DNA from: Ectopseudomonas chengduensis
GTDB lineage: Bacteria; Pseudomonadota; Gammaproteobacteria; Pseudomonadales; Pseudomonadaceae
DNA length: 64,000 nucleotides
Assembly (NCBI RefSeq): GCF_015712065.1
Contig: NZ_JACFYZ010000015.1
Span: 44,260 to 108,259 of the forward strand
Direction: 5' to 3'
In this document: positions 44,610-55,425 of the stretch, piece by piece
Numbering within the stretch: the first letter of the stretch is position 1
How the letters are laid out: every line of letters starts with the position of its first letter
The notes under the pieces: generated by a model
The model's database searches: none
Seen by the model: only the letters and a program-made list of their open reading frames with translations
What the model was told of the DNA's origin: nothing
Translations under genes and position numbers: made by a program

Positions 44610-45773
44610 TTACTTGGTCTCGTTGAACAGTTCGCGGCCGATCAGCATGCGGCGGATTTCGCTGGTGCCGGCGCCGATCTCGTAGAGCTTGGCGTCACGC
44701 AGCAGGCGCCCGGCCGGGTATTCGTTGGTGTAGCCGTTGCCGCCCAGCAGCTGGATGGTATCCAGGGCCATCTTGGTGGCCATCTCGGCGGTGTAGAGGA
44801 TCACGGCGGCGGCGTCCTTGCGCGACTCCTCGCCGCGGTCGCAGGCGCGGGCGACGTTGTACAGGTAGGACTTGGAGGCATTCATGCCTGCGTACATGTC
44901 GGCGAGCTTGCCCTGCACCAGCTGGAATTCGCCGATCGACTGCTTGAACTGCTGGCGCTCATGCACGTAGGGCAGCACCACGTCCATGCAGGCGCTCATG
45001 ATCCCGGTTGGGCCGCCGGAGAGCACGGTGCGCTCGTAGTCCAGGCCGCTCATCAGCACGCGCACGCCACCGCCCTCGACGCCTAAGATGTTCTCTTCCG
45101 GTACTTCGCAATCCTCGAACACCAGTTCGCAAGTGTTGGAGCCGCGCATGCCCAGCTTGTCCAACTTCTGATGGCGGGAGAAGCCCTTGAAGTCGCGCTC
45201 GACGATGAACGCGGTCATGCCACGCGAGCCGGCGTTGATATCGGTCTTGGCGTAGATCACGTAGGTGTGGGCATCCGGGCCGTTGGTGATCCACATCTTG
45301 TTGCCGTTGAGCACGTAGAGGTCGCCGCGCTTTTCCGCACGCAGCTTCATCGACACCACGTCGGAGCCGGCGTTGGGCTCGCTCATGGCCAGGGCGCCGA
45401 TATGCTCGCCGGAGCATAGCTTGGGCAGGTACTTCTGTTTCTGCGCCTCGCTACCGTTCTTGTGGATCTGATTGACGCAGAGGTTGGAGTGGGCGCCGTA
45501 GGAAAGGCCCACCGAGGCCGAGGCGCGGCTGATCTCTTCCATGGCCAGCACATGCGCCAGGTAGCCCATGTCGGTGCCACCGTACTCTTCCTTGACCGTC
45601 ATGCCGAGCAGGCCCATGTCACCGAACTTGCGCCACATATCCATGGGGAATTCGTTGTCACGGTCGATCTGCGCGGCGCGCGGCGCCAGCTCGTTCTGGG
45701 CGAACTGATGCACCGAGTCGCGCAGCATGTCGAGGGTTTCGCCGAGGCCGAAGTTGAGGGTGGGGTAGCTCAT
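44610..45773 (-). CDS. liuA: Isovaleryl-CoA dehydrogenase
   Basis: A 387-residue acyl-CoA dehydrogenase, with LGMTVKEEYGGTDMGYLAHVLAMEEISRASASVGLSYGAH, LAMSEPNAGSDVVSMKLRAEKRG and GNKMWITNGPDAHTYV, and the conserved LLGGNGYTNEYPAGRLLRDAKLYEIGAGTSEIRR near the C-terminus. It performs the first committed step of leucine catabolism. It starts 35 bases after liuR. Confidence 0.94.
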   Translation of the reverse strand: MSYPTLNFGLGETLDMLRDSVHQFAQNELAPRAAQIDRDNEFPMDMWRKFGDMGLLGMTVKEEYGGTDMGYLAHVLAMEEISRASASVGLSYGAHSNLCVNQIHKNGSEAQKQKYLPKLCSGEHIGALAMSEPNAGSDVVSMKLRAEKRGDLYVLNGNKMWITNGPDAHTYVIYAKTDINAGSRGMTAFIVERDFKGFSRHQKLDKLGMRGSNTCELVFEDCEVPEENILGVEGGGVRVLMSGLDYERTVLSGGPTGIMSACMDVVLPYVHERQQFKQSIGEFQLVQGKLADMYAGMNASKSYLYNVARACDRGEESRKDAAAVILYTAEMATKMALDTIQLLGGNGYTNEYPAGRLLRDAKLYEIGAGTSEIRRMLIGRELFNETK

Positions 45774-45808
45774 GGGGTCACCTGCGATTGTTCTTGTCGT
45801 GGGGGCGG

Positions 45809-46195
45809 TTACGCGGTCGTTTCGGCCAAGGCAGCGAGACAGCGCTCCTCGGCGGTATCCAGTTCCAGCTGCATCTGCTGGATATCCAGCAACTGTTGTT
45901 CAAGCTGCAGGCGGCGCTCGGCGATCTTGCCCATGAAGGTCTCCAACTGCTTGCGGCTGCCGGTTTCCGGGTCGTACAGCTCGATCAGCTCGCGGCATTC
46001 GGCCAGCGAGAAGCCGATGCGCTTGCCGCGCAGGATGAGTTTCAGCGTCACCTTGTCCTTGGCGCTGTAGACGCGTTCCTGGCCACGCCGCTCCGGCGCG
46101 AGCATGCCTTGCTCCTCGTAGAAGCGGATGGCGCGAGTGGTGATGTCCAGTTCGCGGGCCAGATCGGAGATGGAGTAGGTGGTTGCCATGGTCAT
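45809..46195 (-). CDS. liuR: LiuR-type MerR-family regulator
   Basis: A 128-residue MerR regulator: YSISDLARELDITTRAIRFYEEQGMLAPERRGQERVYSAKDKVTLKLILRGKRIGFSLAECRELIELYD followed by a C-terminal coiled coil. It controls branched-chain amino acid and fatty acid catabolism genes in gammaproteobacteria. A perfect 16-base palindrome lies 12 bases upstream of its ATG. ATG 46189 is an alternative start. Confidence 0.92.
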   Translation of the reverse strand: MTMATTYSISDLARELDITTRAIRFYEEQGMLAPERRGQERVYSAKDKVTLKLILRGKRIGFSLAECRELIELYDPETGSRKQLETFMGKIAERRLQLEQQLLDIQQMQLELDTAEERCLAALAETTA

Positions 46196-46207
46196 TGCTC
46201 GTTTACC

Positions 46208-46223
46208 TTTACGTTAACGTAAA
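46208..46223. promoter_or_regulatory. LiuR operator palindrome
   Basis: TTTACGTTAACGTAAA is a perfect 16-base palindrome in the 81-base gap between liuR and the divergent SDR gene. The sequence fits the LiuR recognition pattern known from comparative genomics (TTnACGTnAACGTnAA-like). One site could regulate both directions. Confidence 0.8.
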
Positions 46224-46276
46224 CCTGTGCAAATCTGGCTGTCAATCTCACTCCACAACAATCACAAAGGTTGAGC

Positions 46277-47044
46277 ATGCGTATCGACGAATCCGTATTC
46301 CTGATCAGCGGCGGCGCCTCTGGTCTTGGCCTGGCCACAGCCCGTGAGCTGGTCGGACGCGGTGGCAAGGTGGTGCTGCTGGATATCAACGCAGAAGCGG
46401 GCCAGCAGGCCCTCGCCGAGCTGGGCGACAACGCCCGTTTCGTATGCGCCGATATCACCCGCGAAGAGGATGGCCAGGCCGCCGTGGCACAGGCGTTGGC
46501 GGTTTTCGGCGCACTGCACGGGCTGGTCAATTGCGCCGGCGTCGCGCCGGCCGAGAAGGTACTGGGTCGCAACGGCGCACATGGCCTGGACAGCTTCCGG
46601 CGTACCGTCGAGGTCAATCTGATCGGCAGCTTCAACCTGCTGCGCCTGGCCGCTGAGGCCATGGCGCAGAACACGCCGAACGCTGGCGGTGAGCGCGGGG
46701 TCATCATCAATACCGCCTCGGTGGCGGCGTTCGACGGGCAGATGGGCCAGGTCGCTTACGCTGCGTCCAAGGGCGGCGTCGCGGCACTGACGCTGCCGGC
46801 GGCGCGCGATCTGGCGCGCTCGGGTATCCGTGTAATGTGCGTTGCCCCCGGCGTGTTCGAGACGCCAATGATGGCCGGTATGCCGCAGGAGGTACGTGAT
46901 TCGCTGGCGGCCAACGTGCCGTTCCCGCCACGGCTGGGTCGGCCGGACGAATACGCCGCACTGGTACGGCATATCGTCGAGAACGTGATGCTCAACGGTG
47001 AAGTGATCCGCCTCGATGGCGCGCTGCGCATGGCGGCGAAGTAA
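46277..47044 (+). CDS. Short-chain 3-hydroxyacyl-CoA dehydrogenase (HSD10-like)
   Basis: A 255-residue SDR, with SGGASGLGLATARELVGRGGKVVLLDIN (NAD-binding), the catalytic Ser in INTASVAAFDGQMG and Tyr-x3-Lys in VAYAASKGGV. Similarity to 3-hydroxy-2-methylbutyryl-CoA dehydrogenase (HSD17B10) fits isoleucine or branched-chain acyl-CoA oxidation. ATG 46277 has AAAGG upstream; TTG 46271 is an in-frame alternative. Confidence 0.88.
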   Translation: MRIDESVFLISGGASGLGLATARELVGRGGKVVLLDINAEAGQQALAELGDNARFVCADITREEDGQAAVAQALAVFGALHGLVNCAGVAPAEKVLGRNGAHGLDSFRRTVEVNLIGSFNLLRLAAEAMAQNTPNAGGERGVIINTASVAAFDGQMGQVAYAASKGGVAALTLPAARDLARSGIRVMCVAPGVFETPMMAGMPQEVRDSLAANVPFPPRLGRPDEYAALVRHIVENVMLNGEVIRLDGALRMAAK

Positions 47045-47054
47045 CCGATAGCTA

Positions 47055-47102
47055 GCCCGGATGCAATCCGGGCCCCCACATATTTCCCGGATTGCATCCG
47101 GG
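47055..47102. repeat. Inverted CCCGGATGCAATCCGGG repeats
   Basis: CCCGGATGCAATCCGGG (about 47056-47072) and CCCGGATTGCATCCGGG (about 47086-47102) flank a short AT-rich centre. Each half can fold alone, and the two can pair with each other. It sits between the SDR and thiolase genes. Confidence 0.7.
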
Positions 47103-47126
47103 CCATGTGATTCGAAGGTGAAACTC

Positions 47127-48317
47127 ATGAAACAGCAACTCGATCCCGTCGTTATCGTCAGTGCAGTGCGCACGCCCATGGGGGGCTTTCTTGGTGATCT
47201 GGCCGGCCTTACGGCGGCCGAACTGGGTGCTGCAGCCATCCGTGCGAGCCTTGAGCGTGCCGGGCTCGCGGCCGAGGCGGTGGACACGGTACTGATGGGC
47301 TGCGTGTTGCAGGCCGGCCAGGGCCAGGCACCGGCGCGCCAGGCCGCATTGGGCGCCGGGCTGAGCCAGGCGGTGCAGTGCACCACGCTGAACAAGATGT
47401 GCGGCTCGGGCATGCAGGCGCTGATGCTCGGTCATGACCAGTTGCTCGCCGGTAGCAGCGAGGTGCTGGTGGCTGGCGGCATGGAGAGCATGTCCAACGC
47501 GCCGTATCTGCTGACGCGCGCCCGTGGCGGTTATCGCATGGGCCATGGTCAGGTGCTCGACCATATGTTTCTCGACGGCCTGGAGGACGCCTACGAGCGC
47601 GGCCGGCTGATGGGCACCTTCGCCGAGGATTGTGCGCAGCAGTATCGCTTCAGTCGTGAGGAGCAGGACGCCTATGCCCTGGAGTCGCTGCGCCGCGCCC
47701 AGCAGGCGATAACGGACGGCAGCTTCGCCAGTGAGATCGTCGCCGTGGAGGCGCCGCAGGGGCGTGAGCGGCGCCTGGTCGATACCGACGAGCAGCCGCC
47801 CAAGGCTCGGCCGGACAAGATCCCTGGCCTGAAGCCGGCGTTCCGTGAGGGCGGCACGGTCACGGCGGCCAATGCCAGTTCCATTTCCGATGGCGCAGCC
47901 GCGCTGCTGCTGATGCGTTTGTCCGAGGCGCAGGAACGTGGTCTGAAACCGCTGGCGCGCATCATCGGTCATGCCGGCCATGCCCAGGCGCCGAACCTGT
48001 TTACCACGGCCCCAGTGTCGGCGATCCAGCGCTTGCTGGCGCGTATCGAGTGGCCGCTGGAGACGGTCGATCTGTTCGAGATCAACGAGGCGTTCGCCGT
48101 GGTGCCCATGGTGGCCATGCGTGAATTGGGCATCGACCACGCCAAACTCAACGTGAACGGCGGCGCCTGCGCTCTGGGACATCCCATTGGCACCTCCGGC
48201 GCTCGCATCCTGGTGACCCTGTTGGCAGCGTTACAGCAGCGAGGTCTCAAGCGTGGTGTGGCGTCCGTATGCATTGGCGGCGGTGAAGCCACTGCCGTGG
48301 CTATCGAAATATTCTGA
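47127..48317 (+). CDS. Acetyl-CoA C-acyltransferase (thiolase)
   Basis: A 396-residue thiolase with the acyl-accepting Cys in LNKMCGSGMQALM (about residue 91), the HGF-type NEAFAV block, GGACALGHPIGTSGARILVTL with catalytic His, and the C-terminal CIGGGEATAVAIEIF with the second Cys. It performs thiolytic cleavage of the 3-ketoacyl-CoA made by the preceding SDR. Confidence 0.92.
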   Translation: MKQQLDPVVIVSAVRTPMGGFLGDLAGLTAAELGAAAIRASLERAGLAAEAVDTVLMGCVLQAGQGQAPARQAALGAGLSQAVQCTTLNKMCGSGMQALMLGHDQLLAGSSEVLVAGGMESMSNAPYLLTRARGGYRMGHGQVLDHMFLDGLEDAYERGRLMGTFAEDCAQQYRFSREEQDAYALESLRRAQQAITDGSFASEIVAVEAPQGRERRLVDTDEQPPKARPDKIPGLKPAFREGGTVTAANASSISDGAAALLLMRLSEAQERGLKPLARIIGHAGHAQAPNLFTTAPVSAIQRLLARIEWPLETVDLFEINEAFAVVPMVAMRELGIDHAKLNVNGGACALGHPIGTSGARILVTLLAALQQRGLKRGVASVCIGGGEATAVAIEIF

Positions 48318-48337
48318 TCTATGTACATGTACGCACC

Positions 48338-48432
48338 GTGGGAGGGGCTTTCGGCTCGGGCATCCTGCTTCGCTCTACCTCCTGCATCCCTGCAGTCGTA
48401 GCCGCGACAGTCGCCGCTGAAGCGCCTCCCAC
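48338..48432. repeat. REP-like palindrome with imperfect centre
   Basis: GTGGGAGGGGCTTTCGG at the left pairs with the complement of GCTGAAGCGCCTCCCAC at the right across about 95 bases. It lies between the thiolase and acyl-CoA dehydrogenase genes. Confidence 0.65.
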
Positions 48433-48462
48433 AGTAGTTAACCCGTTTTACCGGAGCCAGCC

Positions 48463-49590
48463 ATGCTGCCAAAAGAAGAAGACATCCTTATCCGTGACAT
48501 GGCCCGCCAGTTCGCCCAGGAACGGCTCAAGCCCTTCGCCGCCGACTGGGACCGTGAGCATTGCTTCCCAACCGAGGCCATCGCCGAGATGGGCCAGTTG
48601 GGTTTTATGGGCATGCTGGTGCCGCAGCAGTGGGGCGGTGCCGAAACCGGTCATCTGGCCTACGCCATGGCCCTGGAGGAGATCGCCGCGGGCGACGGTG
48701 CCTGCTCCACCATCATGAGCGTGCACAACTCGGTGGGCTGCATGCCGATCCTCAAATACGGCAGCGAGGCGCAGAAACAGCGTTTTCTCCGTCCGCTGGC
48801 CGAGGGCAGCATGCTCGGTGCCTTCGCCCTGACCGAGCCGCAGGCCGGCTCCGACGCCAGCGACCTGCGCACCCGCGCCCGGCGCGATGGCGATCACTAC
48901 GTGCTGAGTGGCGCCAAGCAGTTCATCACCTCCGGCAGCCATGCCGGCATGGTCATCGTCTTCGCTGTCACCGATCCGCAAGCCGGCAAGAAGGGCATCA
49001 GCGCTTTTATCGTACCCACCGACACGCCAGGGTTCTCGGTGGTGCGGGTCGAGGACAAGCTCGGCCAGCACGCCTCCGACACCTGCCAGCTCCAGTTCGA
49101 CGAAGTGCGCATTCCGGCCGAGCTGCGCCTGGGTGAGGAGGGCGAAGGCTATCGCATTGCCCTGGCCAACCTCGAAGGCGGACGCATCGGCATCGCCGCG
49201 CAGTCGGTGGGCATGGCCCGCGCCGCGTTCGAGGCGGCGTGTGATTACGCCCACGAGCGGGTGACCTTCGGCAAGCCGATCATCGAACACCAGGCGGTGG
49301 CGTTCCGGCTGGCCGACATGGCCACGCAGATCGCCGTGGCGCGGCAGATGGTGCACCACGCGGCGAGCCTGCGTGAGGCAGGCCAGCCATGCCTGACCGA
49401 GGCCTCGATGGCCAAGCTGTTCGCCTCGGAGATGGCCGAACGGGTGTGCTCGGCGGCGATCCAGACCCTGGGCGGTTACGGCTACCTCCAGGACTTCCCG
49501 GTCGAGCGCATCTACCGCGATGTGCGCGTGTGCCAGATCTACGAAGGCACCAGCGACGTGCAGCGGATGGTGATCGCGCGCACTCTGTAA
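48463..49590 (+). CDS. Acyl-CoA dehydrogenase (short/branched-chain type)
   Basis: A 375-residue acyl-CoA dehydrogenase: LGFMGMLVPQQWGGAETGHLAYAMALEEIAAGDGACSTIMSVHNS, LTEPQAGSDASDLRTRARR and the C-terminal AAIQTLGGYGYLQDFPVERIYRDVRVCQIYEGTSDVQRMVI with the catalytic Glu after IY. Together with the SDR and thiolase it can carry out most of a beta-oxidation round for a branched short acyl-CoA; a hydratase is not in this operon. Confidence 0.9.
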   Translation: MLPKEEDILIRDMARQFAQERLKPFAADWDREHCFPTEAIAEMGQLGFMGMLVPQQWGGAETGHLAYAMALEEIAAGDGACSTIMSVHNSVGCMPILKYGSEAQKQRFLRPLAEGSMLGAFALTEPQAGSDASDLRTRARRDGDHYVLSGAKQFITSGSHAGMVIVFAVTDPQAGKKGISAFIVPTDTPGFSVVRVEDKLGQHASDTCQLQFDEVRIPAELRLGEEGEGYRIALANLEGGRIGIAAQSVGMARAAFEAACDYAHERVTFGKPIIEHQAVAFRLADMATQIAVARQMVHHAASLREAGQPCLTEASMAKLFASEMAERVCSAAIQTLGGYGYLQDFPVERIYRDVRVCQIYEGTSDVQRMVIARTL

Positions 49591-49633
49591 GGGTAAGGTG
49601 CGCATCCTGCGCACCGATGCCTTGCAAACCAGC

Positions 49634-50770
49634 CTAGGGTTCGAGGCTCTCGAGCAACTGCAACGCCAGGCGTACGCGCTCGGCATTGGGGTAGTTACGG
49701 TTGGCGAGTATCACCAGGCCGATATCACGCGCCGGCAGCAGCAGGATGTAGGCGCCGAAGCCGTTGGTCGAGCCGGTCTTGTTCAGCAGCAGGTCACCTT
49801 CGGCTGGCTTGGGCACGCTGAAGCGCTCCACCGGCTGGGGTTGCAGCGCCATTTCTGCAGAGTTGCCGGCCTGCAGCTTCGTCAGGCTGATGGGGTAGGC
49901 ATAGCGCTCCCAGCCCAGGGCCTGAGTCATGTCACCAACCCGGTAGTAACCGCGATGGGTGGAACTGACGGCCTGACGCAGCGGTGCGGGCAGCTTGTCA
50001 GGGTGCAGGTTGGCGTCGATGAAGCGCAGCATGTCGGCGGCAGTGGATTTCAAGCCGTAGGCCTCGGCATCCAGCGCGCCGGGACTCACGCGCACGGCCT
50101 TGTCATCGCGGTAGCCCCAGGCATACCGCGTCATCTGCTCGGCCGGTATCTGCACGTAGCTTTCCTGCATGCCCAGTTGCGGCAGCAGGTCCTTCTCCAT
50201 CAACTGCTGAAACGGCTTGGCCATACTGGCCGCAGCCAGGTGACCGAACAGGCCGATGCTGGGGTTGGAATACAGCCGCTGCATACCCGGCGCATAAACC
50301 GCCTGCCAGTTGCGGTAGTAGTCGAGCATCTGCCGTTCGCTACTGACCGCGTCCGGGAATTGCAGTGGCAGGCCACCGGCGGTGTAGGTGGCCAGATCCA
50401 GCAGGCTGATGTGATCGAAGGCACTGCCGCGCAGCTCTGGCAGATATTGGCTGGCGTTGTCGCTGAGGTTCAGCGTGCCGCGAGCTTCGGCATAGGCGCC
50501 GAGGGTGGCGGTGAAGAGTTTGCTGATCGAGCCCAGTTCGAACAGGGTGTGGCGATCCACCGCCTGGCCGCTTTCACGTGAGGCGACGCCGTATTCGAAG
50601 AAGTGCTGCTGGCCCTTGTGGCTGATGGCGATGGCCATGCCGGGGATGGCATAGGTTTGCATCATCGGCTTCACGGCAGCATCGACTGCCTGGTTCAGCT
50701 CGGCGAAGGCCGATTGGCTGCCCAGGCACAGGCCGAGCGTGACGAGCAGGGGGCGAAGGGATGGGCGCAT
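49634..50770 (-). CDS. ampC: Class C beta-lactamase (AmpC)
   Basis: A 378-residue serine beta-lactamase: signal peptide (cleavage after AFA, about residue 23), the SxxK motif with Ser81-Ile-Ser-Lys84, the YSN motif (166-168), and KTG (330-332, KTGSTNGFGAY). It is a periplasmic cephalosporinase. AAGGAA seven bases upstream serves as ribosome-binding site. It lies 12 bases after an Lrp-type gene, and no ampR is adjacent, so control by peptidoglycan fragments through AmpR seems unlikely. Confidence 0.9.
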   Translation of the reverse strand: MRPSLRPLLVTLGLCLGSQSAFAELNQAVDAAVKPMMQTYAIPGMAIAISHKGQQHFFEYGVASRESGQAVDRHTLFELGSISKLFTATLGAYAEARGTLNLSDNASQYLPELRGSAFDHISLLDLATYTAGGLPLQFPDAVSSERQMLDYYRNWQAVYAPGMQRLYSNPSIGLFGHLAAASMAKPFQQLMEKDLLPQLGMQESYVQIPAEQMTRYAWGYRDDKAVRVSPGALDAEAYGLKSTAADMLRFIDANLHPDKLPAPLRQAVSSTHRGYYRVGDMTQALGWERYAYPISLTKLQAGNSAEMALQPQPVERFSVPKPAEGDLLLNKTGSTNGFGAYILLLPARDIGLVILANRNYPNAERVRLALQLLESLEP

Positions 50771-50782
50771 GATCGTTCCTTG

Positions 50783-51220
50783 TCAGTTCATCGGGGGCAG
50801 GCGGCGGGGCACCGAGGTCTTCTTGACGATGGCAGTGTTGGTTTCGGCGTAGCCGTTGATGCGGTCGAGCACCTCGTCCAGTTGCTCCATGGAGCGCACG
50901 TGCAGGCGAGCCACGAAGCAGTCCTCGCCGGTGACCTTGTCGCATTCGGTGAACTCGGGCGTGGCCTGAATCAGTCGCTCCACTTCATGCAGCTTGCCGG
51001 GCAGCGGCCGCACGCGAACGATGGCCTGCAACTGATAGCCGAAATGGCGCGGATCGATCTCCACCGTATAGCCCTTGAGTACGCCACGTTCCTCCAGGCG
51101 GCGCAGCCGCTCGGCCACGCTGGGGGAGGACAGGCCACTGATCTGCGCCAGGGCTTTCAGTGAACGCCGCGAATCTTCCATCAGGGCGGCGATCAGGGTC
51201 TGGTCGATTTCATCGGTCAT
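50783..51220 (-). CDS. Lrp/AsnC-family transcriptional regulator
   Basis: A 145-residue Lrp-type regulator with an N-terminal helix-turn-helix (DQTLIAALMEDSRRSLKALAQISGLSSPSVAERLRRLEERGVL, about 6-48) and a RAM ligand-binding domain (ECDKVTGEDCFVARLHVRSMEQLDEVLDRI). ATG 51220 has GAGG seven bases before it. It is divergent from an EamA exporter and 12 bases in front of ampC, apparently in one transcript with it. Confidence 0.88.
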   Translation of the reverse strand: MTDEIDQTLIAALMEDSRRSLKALAQISGLSSPSVAERLRRLEERGVLKGYTVEIDPRHFGYQLQAIVRVRPLPGKLHEVERLIQATPEFTECDKVTGEDCFVARLHVRSMEQLDEVLDRINGYAETNTAIVKKTSVPRRLPPMN

Positions 51221-51355
51221 TGCAGGCCTCGTTAGGTAAAAGCCGGAATATGCCGTTGTAAAAAAGGCAAGGACTGGATTCTGCCTCAGATTCTCCATGG
51301 AGAGGGAAGTTGCACCTTCGGATAATTATCGTCATCTCTCGAAGAGGCTCCCCTC

Positions 51356-52241
51356 ATGGATAACAACCTCAAACGCGGCTCGCTGGAAATGGTCGCCGCC
51401 ATGCTGATTTCCGGCACCATCGGTTGGTTCGTCCTGGTATCCGGCCAGGCCGTGGTGGATGTGGTGTTCTGGCGCTGCCTGATCGGCGGCGGCATGTTGC
51501 TGTTGGTCTGCGCCGTGCTCGGCCTGCTGCGTACCGAACTTCTGGGGCGGCGCGTATTGCTGCTGGCGGTGCTCAGCGGCGTGGCCATCGTCGGCAACTG
51601 GTTGCTGTTGTTCGCCTCCTACGCGCAGGCTTCCATCGCCGTCAGCACCGTGGTCTACAACGTCCAGCCGTTCATGCTGGTGGGCCTGGCGGCGCTGTTT
51701 CTCGGCGAGCGCATCACCTGGCTCAAGCTCGGTTGGCTGGCGCTGGCCTTCATCGGCATGCTGGCCATCGTCAGTGCCCACGGGCGGGGCGCGGTGGCCG
51801 GTGGCAACTACCTGCTGGGCATCGTGCTGGCGCTGGGGGCGGCGCTGCTCTATGCGGTCGCGGCATTGATCGTCAAACGCCTCAGCGCTACGCCGCCGCA
51901 TCTGATCGCGCTTATTCAACTGCTGACCGGTGTGCTGATGCTTGCGCCCCTGGCTGGGCATCAGCTGCCGCAGGGCGAGGCGGCCTGGGCCAGCCTTGCG
52001 ACCCTGGGTGTGGTGCATACCGGGCTGATGTACATGCTGCTCTACGGCGCCATCCAGAAACTGCCGACGGCGCTGACCGGCGCGCTGTCGTTCATTTATC
52101 CGGTGGCGGCGATCCTCGTCGACTGGCTGGCCTTCGATCACTGGCTCAGCCCGTTGCAGTGGCTCGGTGTGGCAGCCATCCTGCTGGCAGCCGCGGGCAT
52201 GCAGCAGGGCTGGCGGCTGGGCATAAAGACCCGGCGTGCCG

Positions 52242-52252
<11 letters not shown>
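51356..52252 (+). CDS. EamA/DMT-family transporter
   Basis: A 298-residue integral membrane protein with ten predicted helices and duplicated EamA domains; GRRVLLLAVLSGVAIVGNWLLLFASYAQASIAVSTVVYNVQPFMLVGLAALFLGERIT is the first domain's signature. Such proteins export amino acids or metabolites. It is divergent from an Lrp gene, a common arrangement for amino-acid-sensing exporters. Its last 11 bases overlap the end of the convergent sigma-54 activator gene. Confidence 0.87.
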
Positions 52253-54071
<1,819 letters not shown>

Positions 54072-54122
54072 ACATGATCTCTTCTTGTTGGTTCGCGATC
54101 TGCGCCGCGATCAATCCAGTTT

Positions 54123-54192
54123 CGTTCAAGCCTGTTCAAAGTCAACGAACGAATTGTTCAGTTGTTCACATTCGACTGTTCAAAAGTGTTCA
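54123..54192. promoter_or_regulatory. Repeated GTTC boxes (putative activator-binding sites)
   Basis: GTTC occurs at 54124, 54134, 54156, 54164, 54178 and 54188, mostly as TGTTCA, with an inverted GAAC at 54147. One pair, GAACGAATTGTTC (54147-54159), is palindromic. The cluster lies 80-150 bases upstream of the sigma-54 promoter, the normal distance for an enhancer. Confidence 0.55.
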
Positions 54193-54269
54193 GTGGAATA
54201 CCCGCGTGCTAATGAGCTTGAATGGCTTTTTTGATTTCTATCAAAGAGATACGTCTGATTTTTGGGCAC

Positions 54270-54285
54270 TGGCACGCTTGTCGCT
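54270..54285 (+). promoter_or_regulatory. Sigma-54 promoter of the glycerol-type ABC operon
   Basis: TGGCACGCTTGTCGCT has the invariant GG (54271-54272), exactly ten bases, then GC (54283-54284); it differs from the consensus TGGCACG-N4-TTGCT at one base. Transcription would begin near 54296, 35 bases before the glpS ATG. Confidence 0.72.
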
Positions 54286-54330
54286 ATCGATGTTCGCAAC
54301 CGAATGGCACGACAAGAAAAAGGACAGGCC

Positions 54331-55425
54331 ATGTCGCTCAAGCTCGAACACGTCACCCGTATCGTCGATGGCCAGGTGCATATCGACGATGCCTGCCTGA
54401 GTTTCGAACCGGGCTCATTCAACGTCCTGCTCGGCCGCACCCTGGCCGGCAAGACCAGCCTGATGCGCTTGATGGCCGGGCTGGATCGGCCCAATAGCGG
54501 CCGGGTGCTGATGAACGGCGCCGATGTCACCGGCGTGCCGGTGCGTCAGCGCAACGTGTCGATGGTCTACCAGCAGTTCATCAACTACCCGACCCTGACG
54601 GTGTTCGAGAACATCGCCTCGCCGCTGCGTCAGGCCGGTGTGGCCAAGGAGCAGATCGTCGAGAAGGTCGAAGCCACGGCGCGCATGCTGCGCATCGACA
54701 AACTGTTGTCGCGCTATCCGCTGGAGCTGTCCGGCGGCCAGCAGCAGCGCACGGCCATGGCCCGGGCGTTGGTCAAGGACGCCTCGCTGATTCTCTTCGA
54801 CGAACCGCTGGTCAATCTCGACTACAAGCTACGCGAAGAACTGCGCCAGGAAATGCGCGAGCTGTTCCAGGCGCGCCACACCATCGCCATCTACGCCACC
54901 ACCGAGCCCAACGAGGCGCTGGCCCTGGGTGGCACCACCACCATCCTCCACGAGGGGCGGGTGGTGCAGAGCGGCAAGACCGCCGAGGTCTACCACCGTC
55001 CGCAGCAGATGCTGGCTGCCGAGCTGTTCTCGGAACCGGCGATCAACCTGCTGCCTGGACGCATCAGTGGCACTGAGGTGAGCTTCGCCGATTGCGTGCA
55101 TTTTCCGCTCAACCCCGATCTGCGCGGCATCGCCGAGGGTGAATATCGCTTCGGCGTGCGCCCCAGCCATATCGGCCTGGTGCCCTCCAATGACGATGAT
55201 CTGGAGTTGGCGGTAACCGTCGAGTTAGCCGAGATCAGCGGCTCGGAAACCTTCCTCCATGTGCGCAACGAGCAGTTCGTGCTGGTGCTGCACCTGCCGG
55301 GGGTGCACGAGTATGCGGTGGATACGCCGATCCTGATCTACATACCGACCCACAAGCTGTTCGTCTTCGCTGCCGATGGGCAGTTGGTGCAGGCGCCCAG
55401 TCGTCGTCAGGGGAGGGCCGCCTGA
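54331..55425 (+). CDS. glpS: Glycerol-type ABC transporter ATP-binding protein GlpS
   Basis: A 364-residue ATPase of the glycerol-importer branch: Walker A GRTLAGKT (35-42), signature LSGGQ (133-137), Walker B LILFDEP (153-159) and a C-terminal TOBE-like regulatory domain. The switch-histidine loop, normally THD, reads TTE (190-192), so the His is replaced by Thr191. ATG 54331 has AAGGAC upstream; ATG 54304 would add nine residues. It forms a heterodimer with the next gene product by analogy with GlpST of Rhizobium. Confidence 0.85.
   Translation: MSLKLEHVTRIVDGQVHIDDACLSFEPGSFNVLLGRTLAGKTSLMRLMAGLDRPNSGRVLMNGADVTGVPVRQRNVSMVYQQFINYPTLTVFENIASPLRQAGVAKEQIVEKVEATARMLRIDKLLSRYPLELSGGQQQRTAMARALVKDASLILFDEPLVNLDYKLREELRQEMRELFQARHTIAIYATTEPNEALALGGTTTILHEGRVVQSGKTAEVYHRPQQMLAAELFSEPAINLLPGRISGTEVSFADCVHFPLNPDLRGIAEGEYRFGVRPSHIGLVPSNDDDLELAVTVELAEISGSETFLHVRNEQFVLVLHLPGVHEYAVDTPILIYIPTHKLFVFAADGQLVQAPSRRQGRAA

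Noticed and set aside
42860..44626. 588-codon plus-strand open frame opposite liuB
   Set aside because: Antisense of a highly conserved carboxyltransferase gene; no recognised domain. High GC makes such shadows frequent in this window.
38897..48432. Repeats considered as a CRISPR array
   Set aside because: Units are isolated palindromes of several families with irregular distances and no constant-length spacers; no cas genes are present.
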